NCBI RefSeq assembly: GCF_030272615.1
Contig: NC_081410.1
Span: forward strand, 502,346,442 to 502,410,441
Length of the DNA stretch: 64,000 nt
Source: Cryptomeria japonica
Lineage: Eukaryota > Streptophyta > Pinopsida > Cupressales > Cupressaceae
Reading direction: 5' to 3'
This document shows positions 46,182 through 57,120 of the stretch, in pieces. The notes below the pieces were generated by a model, which saw only the letters and a list, made by a program, of their open reading frames with translations, was not told where the DNA came from and did not search any database. The position numbers and the translations under genes are program-made. Each line of letters starts with the position of its first letter. The first letter of the stretch is position 1.

Positions 46182-49100
46182 ATGGCTTCCACATCGCATG
46201 ATAGTTCTAGTGCAACTATTGATTCTATGGACTTCATTCAAATAAAATTGAAATATAATGCTTTGTCACAAGTACCGGCTGGGGTTATAGTAGAAGAAGG
46301 GATTTTAGATTATATAGACTGCAAAATCGAAGACCTAGGGTCTCTTGTGATCCATTCGCAGCTAGGTCTATTCTATGGGAAGGATAGAAAGATCAAACTA
46401 GAGTATAGCATTTTGGAGAAGAAGAAACTTCACAATGTGGTTTACTTCCTAGAAGATTTCACAGATGACCACATTAGAATCATTCTGAGTAGAGTTCATG
46501 GTGACAAGATGTACCTGGAGAGAACGCATGATATCCCTCCACAAGCTATTCATGTTGTCACTAGTTTCTGAATACAGGGGAAGTGCCAGCCCTAAGGAAG
46601 GTTAGCAATATGGAAATGTCCAAGCTCACTGGTTCAGTGAGCGACACACGAGGAATGAATGTTAATTCCATCAAGGACGACCTCATGAAATATGCATGCA
46701 TTGTGATTGGATACCGGATGCTCTCAGCCAGCATAATTAAATTTGTATCTACTACAATGGTAAATGAAGTTTACCGGATGATCAAGGAAGATGCATCATT
46801 CGACCTTTGCACCGGTATGCAAAGGCAACTCCTATTGAATCTGAAATTAATCAAACATGATAATGCATTGAAGTTCAAGTTTGGTCAGCTACTAGTCAGA
46901 TTATTCTTTTATTTCCAAGGTTACTTCCTAGGAGTGGGAGATATTTAGTGGTCTACAGACCAACCAGTTACCAAGCAGATTAAAGAAAGCCTGCAAGCAG
47001 TTGGAACCTATTACCCTAATGTTCTGAACAGGTATTTTGATGAGTTCAGAAGAAAGATGAGCCTAAGGATGAGGATATCCAGTGACATTGTCAAGAAGTA
47101 TGAAGATGATATCTGCTTTATCATCAATGTTGATCAATGCATAATGGAGGCTGTTGAGCCCAAATAGGAAGAAGTGGAGCCTATGGGCTATGAGGTGATG
47201 TATGATAAGCTAGATGGGTATGCCTCTAGCCTAATTGGCTCACCCCTAGATCCCAAGGCAAAAAGAACTGGCACCTATCTAGAAAGGGTTGCACCGGTTG
47301 AAGAATCCTCTGACAAGAAAGGAAAGGCAATGCCTTCGGCATCAACAATGGTTACTACAACTAGTACCAAAGTGATAGAGAAGTCACCTGCAAAGAAAAA
47401 ACTGGTAGTGGCACCTTCCAAAGTCTTCGAGAGAAAGAGGAAAAATAGGAATGCCTCACTAAACTCAGAAGAAACTGTGTCTGAGGAAAAACCTAAGAAG
47501 ACAAGACAAGCAAAGAAAAAGACAAATAATGAACTGGCATCATCAACACTAGTAAATATTGACATCTCCTCCTACAAAGCTTTCACACATTGTCAAATAA
47601 CTATCAAAAACATTAGGAGAAAAGTGTTAAATGATTTGATTGATTGTTTTGATGATTTCAATGATGATGAAAAATAAGTAGTTGAAAAAGAAATCATTAA
47701 GTATTTATGTGTTAATGACCGGTTGCCTTAAGAAAATAGATCTGAGACACCGGATTCTTTGTATAATTCTTTAGACAATAAATGGCACATTGCCATAGAA
47801 AAGGAATAGGAAATGAGAGAGAAAGTTTTTGTTGAACATTTTCCTAATGTATCAAATTCAAAACTGTTTGAAGTAATGAATAAATAAAAAGGTCTCTTCT
47901 TCATGAGAAGAAGAAGACTCCTATTACTAGAAGTTAAGGGTCAAGAAGATCTCAATAATACACACAATCTTGCTCTAGAAGCTCTTAAGATATATAGAGT
48001 GGCTGAAGCCAATAGAAATTCTAAGCAAGAACCGGCAATAACAAAACCAGATGAAGTGTTTGATGATGAAAGAAACGTGGTTACTCAACCCATAGACATT
48101 ATTGATGTCGATGCTCTGCATAGGGAGGAGTTTTATCAGGGTACACCATCAGAAGCAATAGGACAAGAGAAACAAGAAGAACGGGTAGATAAGCAAAAGA
48201 AAACTAAGGACAAAAAGGAGGTAGCAAAGAGGCAAGCGGAGAAGAAGAAAGCAGAAGAGGAAAAGAAGAAGGATGAAGAGGAGAAGAAGAAGAAGGAATA
48301 GGAGAAGAAGAAGAAGGATGAATAGGAGAAGAAGAAGAAGGAAGAGGAGAAGAAGAAGAAGAAGGATGAAGAGGAGAAAAAGAAGAAGGAAGAAAATGAG
48401 GGGAAATGGAAACAAGAAGAAAAGAAAAAAGAAGATGAGAAGAAAAGAAAGGAAGAGGAGAAGAGAAAGGAAGAGGAGAAGAGGAAGTAGAGAAGAAGAA
48501 GGAAGAGGAGGATAAGGAAGAGGAAAAGAGAAAAGAAGCAGAGAAGAAGAAGGAAGAAGAAGACAAGGAAGCAAAAGCAGCAAAGACCACACAGATGGAC
48601 ACTCCAAACACAACCGGTAGTCAAGCCAAACCGACTGACCTCACCAGTCCCATTGACCTCCAATCTACAAGTAAAATGGAGCTGCTACAGAGCATTAAGG
48701 TTGCTCAAGAATGCATTGATTTCTTAAGGAGGAAGAAGGAGGAAGATGTGATCCAAGATGTGGTGGACACTCTTACTGGTTTGTTACCTGACACAAACCT
48801 CCCTAGTACTAACTCATCATTAGCCCAATTGAAGCTACTATGCATAGTAGTGGGTAGTTGCTCAGGGTACACCATCAGAAGCAACAAGATAGGAGAAACA
48901 AGAAGAACAAGTAGATAAGCAAAAGAAAACTGAGGACAAAAAGGAGGAAGCAAAGAGGCAAGCGGAGAAGAAGAAAGAAGAAGAGGAAAAGAAGAAGGAT
49001 GAAGAGGAGAAGAAGAAGAAGGATGAAGAAGAGAAGAAGAAGGAATAGGAGAAGAAGAAGAAGGAAGAGGAGAAGAAGAAGAAGGATGAAGAGGAGAAAA

Positions 49101-50185
49101 AGAAGAATGAAGAAGATGAGTAGAAATGGAAATAGGAAGAAAAGAGAAAAGAAGATGAGAAGAAAAGAAAGGAAGAGGAGAAGAGAAAGGAAGAGGAGAA
49201 GAGGAAGGAAGTAGAGAAGAAGAAGGAAGAGGAGGATAAGGAATAGGAAAAGAGAAAAGAAGTGGAGAAGAAGAAGGTAGAAGAAGGCAAGGAAGCAGAA
49301 GCAGCAAAGAGCACACAGATGGAGACTCCAACGACAACCGGTAGTCAAGACAAACCGACTGACCTTACCAGTCCCATTGACCTCCAATCTTCAAGTGAAA
49401 TGGAGCTGCTATAGAGCATTAAGGTTGCTCAAGAACTCCTTGATGTGTTAAGGAGGAAGAAGGAGGAAGATGTGATCCAAGATGTGGTGGACACTCTTAC
49501 CAGTTTGTTACCCGACACAAACCTCCCCAGTACTGACTCATCATTGGCCCAATTGAAGCTACTATGCATAGTAGTGGATGATCAAGTGCAGAGCATAGAG
49601 GAGGTAGTAGAGGCAAATGCTAAGAAAGAGCATCAAAAGGTTATCAACATTGCCCTGGTGAAGAAGCTTAATGAGCTCTGATCTGAACTGCAAAAAGCAT
49701 AGAAGGATATAAGGAATTCTCTAGATGAGGTCAATCTTCTACTCAGCAATATTTGCCAACCCCATCTATTCTATGACGATGTGCTTGCACATAAGAAAAA
49801 GCTTCAATCTGATTTAAAGTCATACATGAGAACCTTCAAGCCACCATATGACTCCTTTATAGCTTATGATCAAACCTTTCACTAGTTTCATATCCAGTCT
49901 AATAAAATAGAGCATGAGATCAGCACCCGATCACGAGATTTGCAGGAGCTACAACTGGTTCTACTCCCACATCTGCAAATACTTCAGAAGTGCTATCTTA
50001 ATCTAGATGCCTTAATGGAGACATAGGAGATGAACACACTATATGCCATGGAAGAATAGGTCTCTCAGATGCAGACAGAGAAAGAAGTGGCAATCTCCCT
50101 ACTTGAGTCCTGGTCCTTATCTATGAAACAATTCTTGCAAGACTTCAAATCAGTTTTTGACAAGTTTTATTCCTTATTGTCATAA
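46182..50185 (+). pseudogene. ORF2 of the pol-less element: N-terminal domain plus Lys/Glu-rich coiled coil
   Basis: From MASTSHDSSS (46182) to the TAA at 50183-50185, about 1,330 codons, broken by a frameshift near 46571, another in the Lys/Glu tract and many stops (46946, 47165 and others). The N-terminal domain (46182-47170) includes IVEEGILDYIDCKIEDLG and FKFGQLLVRLFFYFQGYF. A basic nuclear-localisation-like stretch follows (47380-47540, KVFERKRKNRN). Next come two copies of a Lys/Glu/Arg-rich tract with SIKVAQECIDFLRRKKEEDV, then a helical C-terminus (QLVLLPHLQILQKCYLNLD). There is no pol motif. Stops at positions where copy 1 has Gln show C-to-T decay. Confidence 0.75.
48131..49578 (+). 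repeat. Tandem duplication of about 725 bp in ORF2, with AAG/GAG-rich tracts
   Basis: 48131-48856 and 48857-49578 are adjacent copies, each starting CAGGGTACACCATCAGAAGC and ending TATGCATAGTAGTGG. Each holds a purine-only tract of about 300 bp (48245-48545 and 48965-49290) built from GAAGAAG and GAGGAG words. Minus-strand Ser/Leu/Phe-rich frames over it are artefacts. Confidence 0.92.
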
Positions 50186-50440
50186 ACTCTTATTCTTTTA
50201 ATACTAATGACACAGGTGTTCATCTATAACATTCTTTATTATTGTCATTGTTGGCAAAGGGGGAGAAGTATAAATTTTGAATGTTTTGATGTATACTTTC
50301 ATGTTATTTCTGTTAAGTAGTATACATTTTATGTTCTGCAAAAGGGATAGTGTTTATGCTCAGGGAGAGTAATTTTTATTCTAGCATATTTTTTGTTGTA
50401 AAACACTTAGATGTCAAAATTTCCTAAGTGTTGCCATCAA

Positions 50441-50456
50441 TGCCAAAGGGGGAGAT
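50441..50456 (+). other. Polypurine tract of the pol-less element
   Basis: TGCCAAAGGGGGAGAT lies directly before the 3' LTR start TGTTGGC. This is the plus-strand priming site for reverse transcription. Confidence 0.9.
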
Positions 50457-51598
50457 TGTTGGCATTTTTTATGATTATGTTGTAATTGTCATTGATGGAC
50501 ACACACTTGCTTTGAGATCATTTCTTTTTATGCATGAGTTATGCTCAACTGACAATTGTTCCAACCAGTATGATGAATTATAGTCCTTAGACTATTGGTG
50601 TTTTGCAAAAAGTGATTACCGATCTGAAGCGGTATGTAGACCCCAAGCAGTTCGAGGATCTCAAGCAGTACGAAGGATCAAAGCAATAGAACACATATTT
50701 CCCAGTCTTCATTTTGTCAAACTGGCAACCGGTATTTTGCTTGAACCGGTATTTTGCATGAATCAGTAATACTCTGTGATGAGTTACCAATTGACATTTT
50801 GTGATGAGTTACCATCCATCGATTGTTTGACGGTGCCGACACTTTAACTATGCTTTTTGTGTCGTGTTACAGAATATGTCTAGATGCATTGAACCTAGGA
50901 AATTGTAATGTAATCCTATTGGACCGACATGAAATCAGATTCCTTTATAAGGACATCATGTCTGGAGTTTTAGGTTGTTGATGTTGTTGCTAGGGTTCAA
51001 GGTGGTTGAGTTAGAGAGACTATGAATATGTAGAAGACTGAAGTAATGCTGGAATGCATTAGGAATGAGCTATCAAGGATCTAACCAAGCAATCTATGCT
51101 ATCATCTAGATCACTCACTTGTTGATTACTCACATCTTTGACAAGTTTGTAGCCCTTAACCGGGTAGGCCCAACAGCCTTTTTAAAATCCTCTAACAAGG
51201 TGGTTCACATCTGTGGATCTAAAATCCTCTAGCAAGGTAGTCTTTAATCAAACTTATCTCCTAACAGAGATTGAGATTCCTAACAGGATCTGTTCTGGTA
51301 AAGAACATTGTATGACCTTAACAGATCTAACCTTAACCAGTCTAGTTCCTATTCTGCAGATAGTTACTTGTGAGTACCATCTCACCATGGTTTTTCCCAT
51401 TTGGGTATCCATGTCAAAATCTCTTGTGTTATGGTGTTTGTGCTTCTGTGGGTGAATGCATTATTTTCTATTTGGTTTGCATGTGTGCTAACCGGTTTGT
51501 CTGTTAAACTATTTTACTAGTTTATTGTTAGTCTAGCAAAGTGTTTAAGTGAAAAGATTTTGGGCATACTAATTCACCCCCCCTCTTAGTATTCATCA
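50457..51598 (+). repeat. 3' LTR of pol-less element copy 2
   Basis: 1,142 bp, same termini as the 5' LTR, followed by ATCAT against GTCAT before the 5' LTR. It carries a TATA-like TTTATAAGG near 50944. Confidence 0.93.
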
Positions 51599-53345
51599 AT
51601 CATCTGATAGACCCATATATGCAAATTCAAGTTCCTCCTCCCATGAATCCGATCAGGATATTTTGGGTTTCCATTCTAGGTCATTTGGTAACAACGAGGA
51701 TGTCCAAATTTTAAATCAAAAGATCTCTCATGATAGTTTTTCTCGGAAGGACAGGAATAGTTTGAATATTAAAATGGATTATGTTCCTAGAACAATAGAT
51801 GGAAATATTAGTTTAATTGATATACACCAAGTCAATATATCAGATTCTGAAGAAATGTTTCTTGATGAAGATAAAGTGTCCCAAGAAATTGAGGCCCTCA
51901 ATAGAAGAGTCCATCACTTAATATCTTTGAGAGCATAGAAGGCAGCAAATAAAGAAAAGGAAGTGAAAGTTAAACTAATTGAAAGGGACAGGCTTCTAAG
52001 GTAGATTGCTGATCTTGAGCTATTCACCCAAGAAAAAGCTAAAAGTGAGGATGAAGGTCCAGTCATTAGAGAAAATCTAGTTCCCAAAATCAACCCTGTA
52101 TACAAATTTGTTGTGCAACGAAATAGAGAGTCTTAAGTGATCCACAACCTATTAGGAATAACATTGACAAAGGAAAAAAAAAGTGCATGGAAGATGGGTC
52201 TGGGTCTAAAACTAAAGCCAAAATCTCTTCTATGTTGTCTGCACATGAGAAAGAGATAGATAGGATGAGGAAAGAGAAGGAAGACCTGCAAAGGGAATTG
52301 GAGAAAGCTTAATTAGAGGCAGTCAATCAAGAGGTTAAATAGAAAATTAGTTATCTAAAGGCTCCCCCTATAATTTTTCCTTTAGTGGAACCAAGTAAAC
52401 CTTTACTTCATCCTACCCCACTCCGTCCAGTAAAAATCCAATCAACCCCGCCTACTAGCATTGTTCCTGTTAATAAAATCCCCATTATAAATCAAAATAG
52501 CCAAGCTCTTCCAATTCAAAACCCTAATGTGAGAATGAACATGGGTAATAACTTTATTGGAAACCAATTGCAGAGAAGACCCATTAATCTGAAACTGTAT
52601 AGGGAGCTCTTCTTTGATGGAATCCCATGGTACCCTAACCATGTTCCTATAGAATTGAGGGATAGACTCCATAAATTTGCTGGCAACAATGCAATTAGTA
52701 TAGAAAAGCACCTAAAATCTTTTGGTGACTTAATCAATGATTATGAAATAATAGATGAAGATGTCATCATGAAATTGTTTGTACAGTCTTTAGTAGATGA
52801 TGCAAGGGACTGGTACAGAGGTCTCCCTGTGAATAACATTAGGTCCTGGGAAGATTTTAAAAACTGTTTACAAGAACAATATGGTGACAAAAAAAATGTG
52901 AGCTTCATGCTCAATGAGTTTAATAATATTAGAAAGCTTGATAATGAAATTGTCACAGATTTCAATGCTAGATTTTAGAAAGCAATGCATAGGCTATATC
53001 AAGTAATGAGATTAGATGATAATATGTGTCTCAACACTTATTATAATGCTTTCGATTCCAAAATGACCTATATTCTGAGGGAAAAAAACCCACACAGATT
53101 GAGGGATTCTTTTAGAATTTCTATAAATATGGAAATTAATAGGAAAGCGTCTGGAAAGGTGGGAAGGAGAACTGATGGAAGGTTGTGGCAAGAATCAAAA
53201 CAACAACCTAATAAAGTTCCTAAGGAAGATGATAAAATAGAGAAATTAGTGATTTCCATGAAAGATCTTACTACCAAGGTGAGTAAAAATGATAAGCCTC
53301 ATTAGAATTGGCAAGATAGGCCTCCTAGGTTGCATGACATGCCTT
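51599..53345 (+). pseudogene. Gypsy gag, main part
   Basis: After the nested element the frame continues with a Ser-rich, acidic and coiled-coil region (EEMFLDEDKVSQEIEALNRR) and stops at 51938, about 52003 and 52134. The capsid-like core follows at 52570-53130: ELFFDGIPWYPNHVP, FAGNNAISIEKHLKSFGDL, LFVQSLVDDARDWYRGLPVN and WEDFKNCLQEQYG. This is the gag pattern of plant gypsy elements. A TAG at 52976 and one at 53303 interrupt it. The protease frame that follows is shifted relative to gag, either by a real frameshift site or by decay. Confidence 0.8.
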
Positions 53346-53409
53346 ACAATACAACCTGGAAAGATTGAAACCTCAAAATGAGAAGCCAAAAAACACTTAG
53401 AACCAAGAT

Positions 53410-54795
53410 ATGCCAGATCCTTTGAAAGGAGGAAATGTTAATAATATGGAGAATACTCTTTGGTCCATGGCTTGTGATGGACCACATTCTCCTCATCAAT
53501 GTGTTGTAGCTCAAGCCCTTGAAGAATCCATGAGAAAGGAGGGTGAGCCCTATATTAACATGTTTGAGACTGTTATTGAAAGTGATGATGAGTCTTCACA
53601 AAGTGAGTCCAGTGAGTATGATATGCTAAATAGTTATAGATCTTATCAAGGACAGTTGACACTTGATTGGAATCCTACTTTGAATGTGGTAACCATTGAA
53701 GATGAAGAAGTTCATCTCCGAAGACCTAGTGATGAAGAGGTGAGAAATCTTACTAAGGCTGCTATAGCCAAAGCCAATCATAATTATAACTTGAGGAGTA
53801 GTAAGAAGGATGGAGACCAAGGGGAACCTAGCTCAATGTTCATAAAAGAAGTATCTCAGAATAAAGAAGCAAGTAATGGCAATTTGCCTCAAGATGGCTA
53901 GAAAAAGAATAACCAATTGAAAGATATAGCCAAAGGTATGGGTAATAATGCTACTAATGATGTACAAGGAACTGCCACAATGCAGAAGGCAAGTCATCCT
54001 AAGACAGAGAAAGTTAAGACTAATACTGAGTTGATTAATAATTTAACTTTTGATATGACTCAGGCTCTTACCCAGATGAAGGTCACAGACCCATTGATAG
54101 AATTATTGAAAATAAAGGAACATAGAGAAGCTTCTTTATCTTTATTTTCTAAGATATCTGACAATATCATAGCTTTCCCTTAAGGTTCAATCAAGGATGA
54201 AAAGGATCATAAGCTACAAACCCCAGAGGTATATGTTGGAACAACTATTACACAAGAGCCTTCATAGGTTGATCCTTTCTATGTTTCTTTATTAGTGAAT
54301 AACTGGTTAATTAAGAACTGTATGATAGATTCTAGTGCAACTACAAATGTGATGCCATATGGTTTCATGAAAGAATTAGGGTTGTTAGTAAGTACAGTAT
54401 ATGGGAAGTGTTATGTTATGGACAATAGAGAAGTGCTAGTGATAGGTACAATGAAAGATGTGGAAGTAAAAATAGCAGCATTCCCTGAAGCAACATATAA
54501 GATGGATGTCATAGTAATTGATACAAAACCTCACTATGACATGTTGTTATCTAGACAGTGGGCTGTAGCAGTAGGTGGAAATGTTCAGTTGGATCTGTCA
54601 TATGCCACTATCCCAATCAATGGAAGCCAGGTTAAGTTATATAGAGAACCACGTTCCCCTAGGGTAATTGAGAAGATAGACCCTAGTATGTTAAACTATA
54701 TGATTGATGTGGATCTTGACAATTTTAGATTACAACCAGTTTTGCCTCAATTGAAAAATACTGATTCTATTGTGATCGAATTGGAATCTCAATAG
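53410..54795 (+). pseudogene. Gypsy spacer and aspartic protease
   Basis: The first 160 codons are an acidic linker with WSMACDGPHSPHQC, possibly a degenerate knuckle. Frame 1 is kept from here to the middle of integrase. Protease lies at 54295-54600: NCMIDSSATTNVMP holds the active-site region, but the usual DSGA is DSSA, and PHYDMLLSRQWAVA is the conserved C-terminal block. Stops at 53899, 54181 and 54268 break it. The Gly to Ser change at the active-site loop would be expected to impair activity. Confidence 0.82.
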
Positions 54796-55326
54796 TATGG
54801 TTTATGACACATGTATTTTGATGGAGCTTGCTCTAAAGAATGATCTAGAGCAGGAGTTATTTTTGTGTTCCCATTAGGTATGACCTTCAAATATTCTTTT
54901 CTGCTGGCCTTCCAGTGCACAAATAACACTGCTGAATATGAAGCCTTGTTATTGGGGCTTGAAGTTGCAAAAGGGCATGGGATTCAGTTGTTGAGAGTAC
55001 TAGGGGATTCAGAGTTGGTTGTTTCTTAGGTTAGATCTAAGTATGCATCTAAAAATGATTGTTTCAAAAGATACAAACATGCATTTTGGGATGTGATTGA
55101 ACATTTTAGTGCATTCTCTATTAATTGGATAGAAAGGTCAAAGAATATCATGGCTGATTTTTTAGAAAATGAATTAAAAAATGATGATATAACATTAACC
55201 GATGTATCCATAGTTGAGATAAAAGCTAGGCCTGCCATTCCTGATAATGTATATAATTGGCAAGTGTTTGCTAATGATGAAGACATTCTCAGATTCTTAC
55301 AATGCATTGATGACTATGATGGATAA
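54796..55326 (+). pseudogene. Additional (archaeal-type) RNase H located upstream of RT
   Basis: Reads MYFDGACSKE, then NNTAEYEALLLGLEVAKGHG, LRVLGDSELVVS and NWIERSKNIMADFLEN. This contains all four catalytic acids of RNase HI in order (Asp of FDGA, Glu of AEYEA, Asp of GDSEL, Asp of MADFL). The pattern is that of the additional RNase H found in Tat-lineage plant gypsy elements. Here it lies between protease and RT in the same frame. Stops at 54805 (TGA), 54841 (TGA, from Trp) and 55027 (TAG, from Gln) inactivate it. Confidence 0.85.
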
Positions 55327-57120
55327 AAAATTGATTGCAATGCATTGGTAGAAGTGGTTGCAGATAGACAAACTATGTTTGGAAATGACATGGTTTAGTT
55401 GGAAACTAATGAAATACCTAAAGGGTTAGTAGAACTGGAAGGTATGTTCAGTTACAATGACAAACATTTGCATCAGTAGTCAACCACCAAGTTAGATGAA
55501 TTAGAGGAAGTGAACTTGGGGATAGAATCATCTCCTAAGTTGGTGTATATTGGAAAAAAATTGTCTCCTCATGTCAAAGTTAACCTTATTAAATTATTGA
55601 AGAAATATAAGCATTTTTTTGCTTGGTCTTATGAAGATCTAAAGGCGTATAGACAAGATCTATTTCAGCATGAAGTCTCTTTGCTTCCAGATGCTAAGCC
55701 TTTTAGACAAAAACAAAGACCTATCAACCCCCTGTTGGAGTCTAAAATGCAGCAAGAATTAACCAATTTAAGGGAAGGGGGGATCATTAAGCCTATAAGG
55801 CATTCATCATGGGTGTCTAATTTGGTCCTAGTTAGAAAGAAGAATGGGGACATAAGGCTCTGTGTTGATTTTAGAAACCTAAATGTTGCTTCTTTGAAAG
55901 ACAATTATTCTTCTCCTAATATGGAAGCAATGTTGCAGAGAGTAACTGGCTATGACCTATTGTCTATGATGGATGGGTTCTCAAGATATAACCAAGTTTT
56001 AGTGAAAGAATCTGAATAATTCAAGACTCCTTTTACCACCCATTGGGGAACATATGTATATGTAAGAATGCCTTTTGGTTTGAAAAATGCTAGAGCTACT
56101 TTTCAGAGAGCAATGGATGTATCTTTCAAGGAATTCATTAAAATTATCATGGTAGTTTATAAAGATGATTTAACATGTTTCTTCAAAAGGGCGGATGACC
56201 ATTGTGGGAACTTGGAAAAGGTTTTCAATAAAGCTCTGGAATTTGGTGTCTCTTTAAATCTGAAAAAGTGTCATTTTGTTGTCACTGAAGGGAAGCTGCT
56301 TGGACATATTGTCTCCAAGGAAGGGGTTAGAATAGACCCTAAAAGAATTGAAGCTATAAATAATGTACCTGAGCCAAAGAGTGTCAAAGGTATTAAGTCT
56401 TTCTTGGGCAAGGTAAATTTTATTAGAAGATTCATTGCCAATTTTGCAGAGATAGTCAAGCCCATTGTTAGATTGCTTAAGAAGGATACAAAGTTCTGCT
56501 GGGATGAAGAAGCTTCAAAGGCTTTTGATGAAATAAAAAGGGCTATTCAGGAGGCACCAATGTTGAAGTCCCCTGACTACAGTAATCCTTTCTCTCTGTT
56601 TTCTTTTGCTTCATATCATACAGTGGCTGCAGTTCTTCTACAAAAGGATAATGAAGGATATGAACATCCTATAGCTTTTAATAGCAAATCTTTATAGGCT
56701 GCAGAGTTAAAATATGAAATCATGGAGAAACAAGCATATGTTTTGGTCAAGGTTGTTAAAGAATTTAGGCCATATCTTGTAAATGCACAAGTCATTGCTT
56801 ATGTCCCACATGCAGCTACAAAAGATAGTTTATCTCAGTCTGAGGTCACTAGTAAAAGATGTAGATGGATAACCAGAATTCAGGAGTTTGATTTAGAGAT
56901 TAAGATCACTAAATTAGTGAGAGGTTTAGGCCTTGCTAAGCTGATGGATGAATCAAACCTTCTTGATGTTGAGGTGAATAATGTTGAAATTGAGAACATC
57001 TTGGTCACAAGTATTGAGACACAACCCTGGTACTCAGAGATAGTGCATTTTTTAAGGAATGCAACATATTCAGAGGGAATGACCCACAACCAGAGAAGGA
57101 CACTAAGACTAAAATATTAA
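55327..57120 (+). pseudogene. Gypsy reverse transcriptase and RT-linked RNase H
   Basis: RT: PDAKPFRQKQRPINPLL, GIIKPIRHSSWVSNLVLVRK, IRLCVDFRNLN, DLLSMMDGFSRYNQ, then a stop (56017), FKTPFTTHWGTYVYVRMPFG and VVYKDDLTCFF with the YxDD box as YKDD. Thumb and connection: LLGHIVSKEGVRIDPKRIEA and FLGKVNFIRRFI. The RT-linked RNase H begins FCWDEEASKAF. Its first catalytic position (usually Asp in an Asp-Ala-Ser motif) reads FSFASYHTVAAVLLQ, so the Asp is missing. A TAG at 56695-56697 stands for Gln. The frame is otherwise continuous. Confidence 0.9.

Larger units (their letters stand above)
43271..51598 (+). mobile_element. Pol-less LTR retroelement with Copia-type PBS, copy 2 (complete)
   Basis: LTRs 43271-44407 and 50457-51598, a tRNA-iMet PBS at 44410, a polypurine tract at 50441, and flanking 5-bp sequences GTCAT and ATCAT (one mismatch). 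The roughly 6-kb interior holds only a gag-like ORF (intact) and a long second ORF (broken). No protease, integrase or RT is seen. It is nested in gag of the gypsy element. It is the same family as copy 1 at 1-4581, in opposite orientation. Confidence 0.93.

Noticed and set aside
48136-49387. Long minus-strand Ser/Leu/Phe-rich frames
   Set aside because: They are the complement of purine-only GAA/GAG tracts in ORF2. Several frames are open at once, which is typical of low-complexity sequence.
43266-51603. Treating 43271-51598 as the 5' half of the gypsy element
   Set aside because: It has its own LTR pair, a Copia-type PBS, a polypurine tract and a target duplication, and the gypsy gag frame is consistent when it is left out.
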